Source: Syntrophaceae bacterium UBA2251
Lineage (GTDB): Bacteria > Desulfobacterota > Syntrophia > Syntrophales > UBA2251
DNA length: 62,857 nucleotides
Direction: 5' to 3'
Assembly (NCBI GenBank): GCA_002347815.1
Contig: DDXV01000012.1
Span: 1 to 62,857, forward strand
Positions 50,231 to 58,356 of the stretch are shown in pieces. The notes under the pieces were generated by a model. The model had not been told where the DNA came from. It was given only the letters and a program-made list of their open reading frames with translations, and did no database searches. Positions within the stretch are counted from its first letter, which is position 1; each line of letters begins with the position of its first letter. The translations under genes and the position numbers were made by a program.

Positions 50231-52918
50231 TTAGGAGGCACTGAACCTCTTCGCCAGTGCCTCCAGCGTGATGTTCTCGGCAATCTCGTCATGGGGGATG
50301 AGCAAATAGCGCCAGGGCTTGCCGCCGTTACTGCGGGCATGCTCTGATGCATTGGCGCACCATTGGACGGCGGCATCCTTCTTGGCCAGGACGATAGGAT
50401 CTTCCATTTGGTTGCGGGCCTTCGGTTCGAGCATGAAAATCGCCTCTGGCGTTTCGGCCACAAAGTCCGGCTGATATTCAGGGTGATCGGCCCCTACACG
50501 ATAAAAGATCTGAAACTGGCCTTTGGCGGGTTTGATCCACTTATCGGCATCGCGGTCAAGGATCACGGCCAGCTTGCGTTCCGCTTCCGAATCGAACTTT
50601 TGCACCGGATACAGGCAGTGCGTGAACCCGTTGAAGAGGTATTTTGCCATGTTGCTTTTATCTGAGGGCGACGCCCGATAATCGAGCGGCGGCTCCGCGA
50701 TGTTATAGGTATAGGCGCTTTCCTTGAGCTCCGTATAACCCTTGCTGACGACCGACTCATATCCGGCAGCATCCTCCCAGTAATGGGCCTGCATCTGCGA
50801 GTGGATGAACCGGGCGATGTCCCTCTGATAGCAGCGCAGCACCTTGCGGGCGTCTTCTTCAGAAAGGTAGCTTTCGAAATGCCGCACCGTCTGCCCGGCC
50901 AGATCGTAGAGCAGATCGGCGTGGTCGTCGTAACAGATGTCATCGAAATCGATCAGGCCGCTTACCACGTAGTCCTCCGGCTTGGATTCTTCTTGGGTGT
51001 CGCGGCACAGGGACAGCACCTCCAACTGATGGGTGCGCAAGTGCTGAATCCACAGATCCTCGGAGACGGCCGGGTATCTCAGGGACTCCAGCTCAAGCGT
51101 GAAGGGCTTGAACCCCGATTTGACCTCGCCCCTGGGAACCACCAGGATGCGGGGGATGTTGATTGTCTGTGCCGTCACCTGCTCCACCGTCTTGGCCACC
51201 ACAGCCGGGATGTCCGGTTTCTCCAAGACGCCTTCGATCTCTTGCTGTGCGGGCTGACGCTGTTCTTCCACCGCCTTGACAATGGCAGCCTGAATCTCCG
51301 GTTTTTTTAGATGGCTGATATCGGGCAGCGTCTGAGGCTGATTTTCCAATTTGCGGATGACGTCCCATGCGATCTTCGCCACCTGCTGCTCTTCCGGCTT
51401 CGTAAAGATCGGTGTCCGATCCTGTCCTGCCACCGTCGACGAGCCGGTTACTTGCTGCGGCTTGATCCCCAAGGTCGTGGCAATGTTCGCCTGGGAAATG
51501 ACCGTGACCGTCTTTTGGGTCAGCGCTGCCTCATCAAGAACCACGGCCTGCATCCGGATCGCCGAATCGGGCCTGTTGGCCTCGTCAATGATCTCCTGGA
51601 ATTTATCGTGGGCTACGATGTTGAGCCGGTCCACGGCAGTGACGTTGGTTCTTCTGCCGTAGGGCAGGCGCAGCCCTCGGCCGATGGACTGCTCGATCAG
51701 GATGCGGGCATTGGCCGCCCGTAGGGGGACGATGGTGTAGAGGTTAGTCACATCCCAGCCTTCCTTGAGCATGTTGACGTGGATGACGATTTCCGTGGGC
51801 TCGGTCGTCGCTTCGACCTGGAGGAGCCGCTCGATCATCTCCTCCTCTTCCTTGCCGGTTCTGCTGGAGTCAACCTGAATGACCTTCTCTTTATACCGCC
51901 CTTCGAAGAAGGCGTCGGACTGGATCAGCTGCAGCAGGTGTCCGGCATGGGTCGTATCGCGGGCGATGACCAGCAAGAAGGGCTTTACGATCGCGTTGCC
52001 GCTCTCCCGGGCGTAGGTCTCCAACTCCACCTTTACGCTTTCGTGCAGCCGGATGCCGTCCTCCAGCTTCAGCCGTTCGATTTCTTCATGGGACATCCCC
52101 GCCGGGTTGAAATTCTTGCGGGTGACCACGGCCGGTTCCTTGACGAAACCATCGGCCATGGCCTTGCCTAACGGATAGTCGTAGATCACGTTCTTGAACG
52201 GCGCCGGGCCGCGGTTTGTTTCTACAAAGGGCGTGGCGGTCAACTCCAGTCCCAGGATCGGCTTGAGTTCGTTGATGGCCCGCACCCCGGCGCTGGCCCG
52301 GTAGCGGTGCGATTCGTCCATGATCAGGACCAGATCCGGCAGGCCCGAGAGGTAATCGAAATAGCTCTGACCGATGTATTCCGACAGGCGCTTGATCCGG
52401 GGCGACTTGCCGCCGCGCACCTCGGAGTTGATCTTGGAGATATTGAAGATGTTGATCTTGCAGCGCAGCAACGCGTCGAAGAGGGTGCCCGCCATGCCCT
52501 CGTAATTGTCGCCGTTAATGATGGCCGGGGCATCGGTGGCGAATTCCGCGATCCCTTTGAAGACGTATTTCGGGGTGTTGGGGGTGAAGTCGGTAATGAG
52601 CTTATTGTAAATGGTCAGGTTCGGCGCCAGGACGAAGAAATTGTTGATGCCGTGGGCCAGATGCAGGTAGCTGATGAAGGCGCCCATGAGCCGCGTCTTG
52701 CCCACGCCGGTGGCCAGGGCAAAGCAGAGGGAGGCAAACTCCCGCTCAAACTCCGTCACCGACGGGAACTCGCGCCGGATGGCCGCAAGCTGGTCGTCAA
52801 CAGCCGCCTTCTTTCCTGGCGGCGCGATCTCCGTGATTCGGTCGAGGATTTCCAGGGATCGCCTCTGCGGCGCCCGCAGGCTCAGCCGACCGGCAATGGC
52901 ATTAACGTGTCGGTTCAT
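50231..52918 (-). CDS. res: Type III restriction endonuclease Res subunit
   Basis: An 895-residue helicase-nuclease. Motif I is ATGVGKTRLMGA, the Walker B box is MDESHRYRA, motif III GLELTATPF, and the C-terminal helicase ends in EQSIGRGLRLPYGRR. The C-terminus holds a PD-(D/E)xK nuclease (YQPDFVAE with MLEPKAR). It acts with Mod to translocate and cut DNA. ATG 52918 follows GAAAGGCG and overlaps the DUF1016 gene end. GC is lower than in the left part of the window, suggesting horizontal transfer. Confidence 0.92.
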   Translation of the reverse strand: MNRHVNAIAGRLSLRAPQRRSLEILDRITEIAPPGKKAAVDDQLAAIRREFPSVTEFEREFASLCFALATGVGKTRLMGAFISYLHLAHGINNFFVLAPNLTIYNKLITDFTPNTPKYVFKGIAEFATDAPAIINGDNYEGMAGTLFDALLRCKINIFNISKINSEVRGGKSPRIKRLSEYIGQSYFDYLSGLPDLVLIMDESHRYRASAGVRAINELKPILGLELTATPFVETNRGPAPFKNVIYDYPLGKAMADGFVKEPAVVTRKNFNPAGMSHEEIERLKLEDGIRLHESVKVELETYARESGNAIVKPFLLVIARDTTHAGHLLQLIQSDAFFEGRYKEKVIQVDSSRTGKEEEEMIERLLQVEATTEPTEIVIHVNMLKEGWDVTNLYTIVPLRAANARILIEQSIGRGLRLPYGRRTNVTAVDRLNIVAHDKFQEIIDEANRPDSAIRMQAVVLDEAALTQKTVTVISQANIATTLGIKPQQVTGSSTVAGQDRTPIFTKPEEQQVAKIAWDVIRKLENQPQTLPDISHLKKPEIQAAIVKAVEEQRQPAQQEIEGVLEKPDIPAVVAKTVEQVTAQTINIPRILVVPRGEVKSGFKPFTLELESLRYPAVSEDLWIQHLRTHQLEVLSLCRDTQEESKPEDYVVSGLIDFDDICYDDHADLLYDLAGQTVRHFESYLSEEDARKVLRCYQRDIARFIHSQMQAHYWEDAAGYESVVSKGYTELKESAYTYNIAEPPLDYRASPSDKSNMAKYLFNGFTHCLYPVQKFDSEAERKLAVILDRDADKWIKPAKGQFQIFYRVGADHPEYQPDFVAETPEAIFMLEPKARNQMEDPIVLAKKDAAVQWCANASEHARSNGGKPWRYLLIPHDEIAENITLEALAKRFSAS

Positions 52919-53975
52919 GATCGCCTTTCGCTTCAACGCGGTTTTGAAATCGCTCCCGGGCATGCGCAATGGCCTTGTGCAGCTCTTGTTCCAACATCTT
53001 CCGGGGCGGAAGTTCCGTCATATACTCAGCCACCCGGATACCGCTCGTCTCCAATTCCATCAGTTCTATGGTTTCCCGTTTTTTCCCGGCGCACAGGATC
53101 AACCCGATGGGCGCATTTTCGCCATGCTGACGTTCATACCGATCCAGCCAGCGCAGATATAGCTCCATCTGGCCTTTGTCCGCCGGTTTGAAATCTCCGA
53201 GCTTCAGTTCGATGGCCACTAGGCGTTTCAACTTGCGGTTGAAAAAAAGAAGATCGATATAGTAGTCGTCGCTATCGATCTGAATCCTTTTTTGTCGGGC
53301 TATGAATGAGAAACCGGCCCCCATCTCCAGAAGGAATTGTTCCAATTCCCGCAAGATGGCGTCTTCTAGATCCTTTTCCAGATAATGGTCCCGCAGGCCC
53401 AGAAAGTCGAGAAAATAGGGATCTTTAAATACCAGATCCGGTGTCAGTTGGTCTTCGTCACGTAAGACGTCGATTTCGTGACGGATGACCTCTTCGGGTT
53501 TTCTGGAAATGGCGGTGCGTTCATAGAGCAGGGAATCGATTTTTTGCCGGAGGGTGCGCACGCTCCATCGTTCAATCCGGCACATTTCCGCGTAAAAATC
53601 GCGTTGGAGGGGCTTTTCAAGGGGTAGAAGCTCGCGGAAGTGCGACCAGCTCAATTGTTGCGACAACGTGGCAACAATTGCCTCATCGGGAAACGCCTCT
53701 GCAAATTTTACCATGCGCGTCAAACCGGAGTAGCTAAAACCATTTCCGTATTCACGGGACAATGCTTGCGACGTTGTGGCAAGAATCTGTTTCCCGTATT
53801 CTCCCCGTTCACCCTGAAGAATCTCCTGATGAATCCGCCTGCCGATTCGCCAATAGAGCATCGTCAGGCCGGAATTCACCGCTGCCGCCACGGAGACGCG
53901 GGCTTTCTCGATCATCCCGCGGATGTCCTGGACCAAGGCATCGCCTACGGTCAACGGATTATTCACACGAGCCAT
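52902..53975 (-). CDS. DUF1016/YhcG-type PD-(D/E)xK nuclease
   Basis: A 357-residue protein. The N-terminal region has YWRIGRRIHQEILQGER and LSWSHFREL, typical of YhcG N-terminal domains; the C-terminal nuclease has FKDPYFLDFLG, DYYIDLLFFNRKLKRLVAIELKLG with D-x(n)-ExK, and GLILCAGKK. It may cut DNA or work as a toxin-like effector. It lies between mod and res, overlapping res, which is an unusual insertion in a type III unit. GAGGAGGGAGG precedes ATG 53975. Confidence 0.85.
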   Translation of the reverse strand: MARVNNPLTVGDALVQDIRGMIEKARVSVAAAVNSGLTMLYWRIGRRIHQEILQGERGEYGKQILATTSQALSREYGNGFSYSGLTRMVKFAEAFPDEAIVATLSQQLSWSHFRELLPLEKPLQRDFYAEMCRIERWSVRTLRQKIDSLLYERTAISRKPEEVIRHEIDVLRDEDQLTPDLVFKDPYFLDFLGLRDHYLEKDLEDAILRELEQFLLEMGAGFSFIARQKRIQIDSDDYYIDLLFFNRKLKRLVAIELKLGDFKPADKGQMELYLRWLDRYERQHGENAPIGLILCAGKKRETIELMELETSGIRVAEYMTELPPRKMLEQELHKAIAHARERFQNRVEAKGDHEPTR

Positions 53976-54054
53976 TTTGCGCCTCCCTCCTCGACGGGTT
54001 TCCCGCTTGGGAAGATTTGCCACGCACTGCGTGATGAATCTTACCCTCGATCCT

Positions 54055-55671
54055 TCACGTCTCGTCCCCCCCGAAGAGGTCCTGTTGCCCGGGCTTGGGC
54101 GGCGCCGCGGGTAGATTTTCCACGTTCAGCGAATAATCGTCATGGCCCCACTCACAACGTGAGAGGACCTGCCTGGGAATCTTCTTGACTGTTAAATTGG
54201 GGTACTCCCCCCGTGAGCGGAAGGCGGTGCAGAGGACCAGAAGCGACCGCTCCGGCCCGACTTCGTCGGAGAGCTGCAAAAGCTGCTCATGGGTTAGGCT
54301 AGCCGTGGTCACATAGATGAAATCCCGCTCCGTGGAATGGCCGTGTTGCCAGTAGATGGAATCGCTAGGCTCGTAGGTGAAGCCTTCCAGCTTGCAGAGG
54401 GCCTCGGCCAGCATGGCGGCGTTGTAAGTCTTGTTGATGACCCAGTTGTCCCATTTGTCCTTTTCCAAGAGTGACGGGGCAAGGTGGTAATAACGGAAAC
54501 CGCCGCCGCCTTTCCAATTCACTGCCTTGGTAATGCCACCGGGATCTTCACCGTCGATGACCTTCATCAGACGTGGAATGATGTGGGTGTGGCAGTGCTC
54601 GCCCAATTCCACCATTATCCAACGCCGCCCCATCTTGTGTGCAACGGCACCGGTGGTACCTGAACCAGCGAAGGAGTCGAGGACGAGGTCGCCTGGTGAA
54701 CTAGCGATTTCTACAACACGCTTTAAAAGTCGCTCTGGTTTAGGTGTATCAAATTGATCACTTGCTCCGAACAGACGATTGATTTCTTTTTTCGCTTCTT
54801 GGTTGTGCCCAACTTCAGAATTCGGCCACCACGTCCATGCACTTATGCCATTAGCCTCATTAAGATAGTTTTTTACTCGTGGGCGTGAAGTACCATCCTT
54901 ACCAAACCATATTCGTCCTTCCGCACAAAGGCGTTTGAATTCACTCTCTATATTAGACCAGCAGCGGCTTGGAGGTGGATCATATTCGGTCCCCGCGGGT
55001 GTAATCACTTTATACATCTGATTGGGTCGCCATCCCTGTGCGGTAAAATCCGTGGATGTCCAAGGGCCGCGTGGATCATCGTCAGGATTTTTGAAATTGC
55101 CCGTTTGTTCATCGGATAAAATAAGTTTATTGAAATGAACACTGTTCGCCATCCGGCTATAAACGAGAATATGATCATGAGCTGCACCAAGCAGTAAGCG
55201 TGCATCTGGAGATGTCCGTTTTTGCCATAAAACATTTGCAATAAAATTACCCCGTCCGAAAATTTCGTCGCAAAGCACTTTCAAATAATGGCATTCGTTG
55301 TCATCAATGGTAATCCAGAGCGATCCATCATCCGAAAGGAGGCGTCGGATGATCTCCAGGCGGTCGCGCATCAGCGACAACCAGATGGAATGTTCCAATC
55401 CATCATCATAATGGGTGAATGCGCTGCCGGTATTGTAAGGTGGATCGATGAAAACACACTTCACCTTCCCGGCAAACTCGGCTTCCAACGCCTTTAACGC
55501 CAGCAGGTTGTCTCCAAAGATCAGACGATTACCGAAGATGTCCTTATTCGTTACCCGGTGTTTGGCGTGATAGGATTTCTCTGGCTCCTCCAACAGAATC
55601 CTTGGCTCCAGCCTCGGCCGATTGTCCTTGCCAATCCACGTCAATTCAAGTTTCTGTTTCCGTTCTGCCAC
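54055..55671 (-). CDS. mod: Type III-like adenine DNA methyltransferase (Mod)
   Basis: A 538-residue beta-class N6-adenine methyltransferase: catalytic DPPYNTG precedes the SAM motif LDSFAGSGTTG, the order typical of type III Mod. The central region recognises the target. GTG 55671 follows GGGAGGAG closely; TTG 55704 is an alternative but lies inside the iteron array upstream. The DUF1016 gene follows after about 80 nt. Together with Res it forms a type III restriction system; the target sequence is unknown. Confidence 0.88.
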   Translation of the reverse strand: MAERKQKLELTWIGKDNRPRLEPRILLEEPEKSYHAKHRVTNKDIFGNRLIFGDNLLALKALEAEFAGKVKCVFIDPPYNTGSAFTHYDDGLEHSIWLSLMRDRLEIIRRLLSDDGSLWITIDDNECHYLKVLCDEIFGRGNFIANVLWQKRTSPDARLLLGAAHDHILVYSRMANSVHFNKLILSDEQTGNFKNPDDDPRGPWTSTDFTAQGWRPNQMYKVITPAGTEYDPPPSRCWSNIESEFKRLCAEGRIWFGKDGTSRPRVKNYLNEANGISAWTWWPNSEVGHNQEAKKEINRLFGASDQFDTPKPERLLKRVVEIASSPGDLVLDSFAGSGTTGAVAHKMGRRWIMVELGEHCHTHIIPRLMKVIDGEDPGGITKAVNWKGGGGFRYYHLAPSLLEKDKWDNWVINKTYNAAMLAEALCKLEGFTYEPSDSIYWQHGHSTERDFIYVTTASLTHEQLLQLSDEVGPERSLLVLCTAFRSRGEYPNLTVKKIPRQVLSRCEWGHDDYSLNVENLPAAPPKPGQQDLFGGDET

Positions 55672-55700
55672 TTCTCCTCCCAGCGCCTTTCCCGGCGGAT

Positions 55701-55733
55701 CCAATCTAAAGTCAATCTAGGGCCAATCTAAAT
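55701..55733 (-). promoter_or_regulatory. Three 11-bp iterons upstream of mod
   Basis: CAATCTA occurs at 55702-55708, 55713-55719 and 55724-55730, exactly 11 bp apart, in a tandem array. On the minus strand it reads TAGATTG three times on the same helix face. It lies 30-60 bp before the chosen mod start, where a controller or repressor of methyltransferase expression would bind. Confidence 0.5.
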
Positions 55734-55869
55734 CAGCGATTCAAGAGTGGACCTTCTATTCGCCAATCATATTTACATTCAAGTAGTTATGTAATCATCT
55801 TAAGAAAGTGCCCTATAAAAAATTGGCAATGGCAACAAGTAGAAAAAGCTTGACATTCCCAACGCCTTT

Positions 55870-55941
55870 TTGGCAAAGTATAGCCAATCCGGTTATCCGG
55901 AGGTGGATGGCGAAGCCATCGGGCCCGCAAGGGCCTTTTTT
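55870..55941 (+). ncRNA. Candidate structured RNA with four consecutive hairpins and a T-run
   Basis: Plus-strand hairpins follow one another with almost no spacers: TTGGC/GCCAA (55870-55887), TCCGG/CCGGA with TTAT loop (55888-55901), GATGGC/GCCATC with GAA loop (55906-55920) and GGCCC/GGGCC with GCAA loop (55922-55935), ended by six T's. No plus-strand gene lies upstream, since mod and the DUF3800 gene are both on the minus strand. It could be a small RNA or attenuator. No known family matched from memory, and the promoter is unclear. Confidence 0.45.
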
Positions 55942-55951
55942 ATTGCACTCT

Positions 55952-56725
55952 TCATATGAATTTCTTTCCGAAGCAGCGCTGGCCCTCCTGATCGTATTTT
56001 CCTTCAAGAATCTTGATCACCTTCTCTCCGAAAGGGTAAATGTTTCCTTTGAACAAGCACTGCTCCCTGAGAATTTCATTGCGGCTGGAGTGCGCGATCA
56101 AATCGCAAAGCTGAAGCCCGGCTATATTGTTGGCTTTTGTCTTGACCTTTAGTTGGCGGCTTGTCAAACAGGCATGGAACTGCTCGGGTGCGACATAATC
56201 CGTGCCGTTTTCCCAAAGCCTCTCGAATGAATCCTTCAGTCTTATGTCCTCCTTGCCGCCACGTGATTCTGCCATGGCGTCACCGCAGGCGGCATTTCGT
56301 TTCAAGAAAAAAACGAATCGCTCCAACAGAACAGCCAGGCAGTAGTGGTAGGGATCGAAACGCCACACCGAATAAGTTTCCTTATGTTTTTTCTTATCAA
56401 GGCAGACGGAGATCACTGTGTATTGCCAATTTTTCATAAGGCGCAAGAGGTCCCGATCAAATGCCTTTCTAACTGCCGGATCGGCCAAATTTTCAAAGGG
56501 ATGCCGATTGTTAAACATCTCTTTGCGATGGAAGATAATCGGCTCATCGGGATGGGCTTGAAAATATCGATGTTTAATCTCCTCCATTTGAGGATGGATA
56601 ACTGAAGCGGCATGGCCGAGCTCGATAATCACGCCGGTCAGACTAAGAAACTGATGATTCGGATTATCCGAGCTTTCCAGGTCGGGATTGCCGACTTCAT
56701 CGATGTAGATTCGATATTTCATCAT
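55952..56725 (-). CDS. DUF3800 protein
   Basis: A 257-residue protein with the N-terminal YIDEVGNPD of DUF3800, ITGVIIE-like strand SLTGVIIELG, a middle HRKEMFNN, and the C-terminal NIAGLQLCDLIAH. The fold is RNase H-like and members occur in defence islands and mobile elements; activity is unproven. It starts with two Met codons; either could be used. A leader repeat lies 20-80 nt upstream. Confidence 0.85.
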   Translation of the reverse strand: MMKYRIYIDEVGNPDLESSDNPNHQFLSLTGVIIELGHAASVIHPQMEEIKHRYFQAHPDEPIIFHRKEMFNNRHPFENLADPAVRKAFDRDLLRLMKNWQYTVISVCLDKKKHKETYSVWRFDPYHYCLAVLLERFVFFLKRNAACGDAMAESRGGKEDIRLKDSFERLWENGTDYVAPEQFHACLTSRQLKVKTKANNIAGLQLCDLIAHSSRNEILREQCLFKGNIYPFGEKVIKILEGKYDQEGQRCFGKKFI

Positions 56726-56743
56726 TTGCCTATCTCATTGTGC

Positions 56744-56803
56744 TTTTGGCACCATTAGCTTTACTTCATTTGAAACCGGAAACCATTTCCAACTACCTTT
56801 ATA
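56744..56803 (-). repeat. Leader repeat upstream of the DUF3800 gene
   Basis: About 60 bp resembling the segment at 58256-58312. The best-conserved core is TTTACTTCA-n-TTGAAACCGGAAA, differing at one position between copies. On the minus strand it precedes the DUF3800 gene, as the other copy precedes the AlbA_2 gene. It may be a shared promoter or operator, or scar of a duplication. Confidence 0.55.
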
Positions 56804-56888
56804 TACAATGGATTTATTTTTCATATTTACGGGGTCGTCAAGATTGGAAATGCGGACATTTTCCCATGTCAATCTGCCCCATCGGCTC

Positions 56889-58256
56889 TCAGGTGTCCAC
56901 AACCTCCCAATGCCCCCCTTTGGCAGAGCCAACGCGTTTTATAACACCTGCCTCCTTGAGTTGCGCAAGGCGTTTTTCAACAGCTCTCGATGATATCCCC
57001 AGCATCACACTCAATTCTCTCGCTGAAATTCTTGGATTGTCTTTCATGGTTCTGCAAATTTTCTCCGAACCTATCTCCGAACTTTTCTCCGAACCATCAA
57101 GTTTTTCACCCACCCTTTTCATTGGAGCGCCTTCTCTGTCTTCTAAATCAGGGCGCTTGAAGGCGATGGTGAAGAACGTCGTCTGCCTGATCCTGGGTGA
57201 TGACAGGCCTGCGGCAGCCATGGCTTCTCTCATCCTCCTGATGCCCGTCCCGGCAAGCTCCACCTTGTCCATCCGGAAGAAGAGGTCGGCGATCCGCTCG
57301 TTTCGCCGGACCAATATCTTCCCGAAATCCTTCTTTTCCAGACCCGCCGGCAGGCCGCCGGGATTGATGATCTCAACGCGGTCGTCGTAAACCTCGACCA
57401 TCAGGCTGGTGCCGCGCATTCCGTAGTCCCGGTGAATGATGGCATTGGCAACGGCCTCACGGAGGGCTTCAAGGGGAATCTCGTAGAGATCCTCGCGGTT
57501 GACGCCTTTGATTTCGCTCCGGCGGTTGAGGTGCTTCTTGAGGAAGAAAAGCGCCCCGTTGAACTGGGTCAAGAGATCATCCTGGATGTCCTGCCGGTCG
57601 AAGATATGGATCCGGTCTGTTCCCTTGAAGGCGATCAGCGTCATTTGCGCCTGCAGGATGAACTTGCGGGGATTTTCAGCGAAGAAGAGCACACCGGCGT
57701 TGGTGATCTTGTCGTGATGGGCGACATTGAGGCTCGTCAGGATATCGTGAGCGACAATTTTTCTGATGCCGATATCCGCTTCCTTGAGAAAGGCCTTGAT
57801 CTTGTTCCGGGATATATCCTGCCACGACACCTCCCGGTGAATTAACTCTTCAAAAGAGATCACCTCGTGTTCCCGGAACATGATCCGCAGCTCGTGGTTG
57901 CTCATCTTCTGCGTCGTCCCGTCGAGCCTTCGGAAATAGCCGGCGCCGCAGCCGTAGGGCTTCTCGTCGCCCTGGGGGACTTCGATGACGACAAGGTTTT
58001 TCACCTGCCTGATCCTGGCTTGTATCGGAGGCGTGCAGTTCCTCCCCAGGGAATTGATGCGGGCCTTCAGGTCGTTCGTCAGCTCCTCGCCGATGACGGT
58101 CTTGTTATCCCTCACGCCGAGGAGGATGACGCCCCCTTTCGTGTTGGCAAAGGCCGTCATGTCCTCAACGATGCGGGGGCTGAACTGCTCCTTGAATTCG
58201 ACGGCAAGCCCCTCACCCTCCTGGATGAGCATGTCGATCTTCTGGGCATCGATCAT
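56889..58256 (-). CDS. AlbA_2/Schlafen-type ATP-binding transcriptional regulator
   Basis: A 455-residue protein. The N-terminal AlbA_2 domain has EFKEQFSPRIVEDMTAFANTKGG; the middle region has REAVANAIIHRDYGMRGTS and VEIINPGGLP, an HATPase-like segment; the C-terminus carries a winged helix (ARELSVMLGISSRAVEKRL). Such proteins act as regulators in defence and mobile regions. The start ATG lies within the second copy of the leader repeat and has GGGAG upstream. Target unknown. Confidence 0.85.
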   Translation of the reverse strand: MIDAQKIDMLIQEGEGLAVEFKEQFSPRIVEDMTAFANTKGGVILLGVRDNKTVIGEELTNDLKARINSLGRNCTPPIQARIRQVKNLVVIEVPQGDEKPYGCGAGYFRRLDGTTQKMSNHELRIMFREHEVISFEELIHREVSWQDISRNKIKAFLKEADIGIRKIVAHDILTSLNVAHHDKITNAGVLFFAENPRKFILQAQMTLIAFKGTDRIHIFDRQDIQDDLLTQFNGALFFLKKHLNRRSEIKGVNREDLYEIPLEALREAVANAIIHRDYGMRGTSLMVEVYDDRVEIINPGGLPAGLEKKDFGKILVRRNERIADLFFRMDKVELAGTGIRRMREAMAAAGLSSPRIRQTTFFTIAFKRPDLEDREGAPMKRVGEKLDGSEKSSEIGSEKICRTMKDNPRISARELSVMLGISSRAVEKRLAQLKEAGVIKRVGSAKGGHWEVVDT

Positions 58257-58312
58257 TTTGGCACACTCCCTTTACTTCACTTGAAACCGGAAATGCTTGC
58301 TAAGTACCTATT
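58256..58312 (-). repeat. Leader repeat upstream of the AlbA_2 gene
   Basis: Second copy of the repeat described at 56744-56803, here including the bases before the AlbA_2 ATG. The copies are in the same orientation, about 1.5 kb apart, and differ mainly at the edges. Confidence 0.55.
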
Positions 58313-58356
58313 GCAAAAACTCTTTTCTGCTTCATAAAGATCATTGGCAGTGCACT

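Noticed and set aside
55870..55941. Cyclic-di-GMP riboswitch
   Set aside because: The GC pairs and GNRA loop are suggestive but the conserved core of that class is missing, and no plus-strand gene follows.
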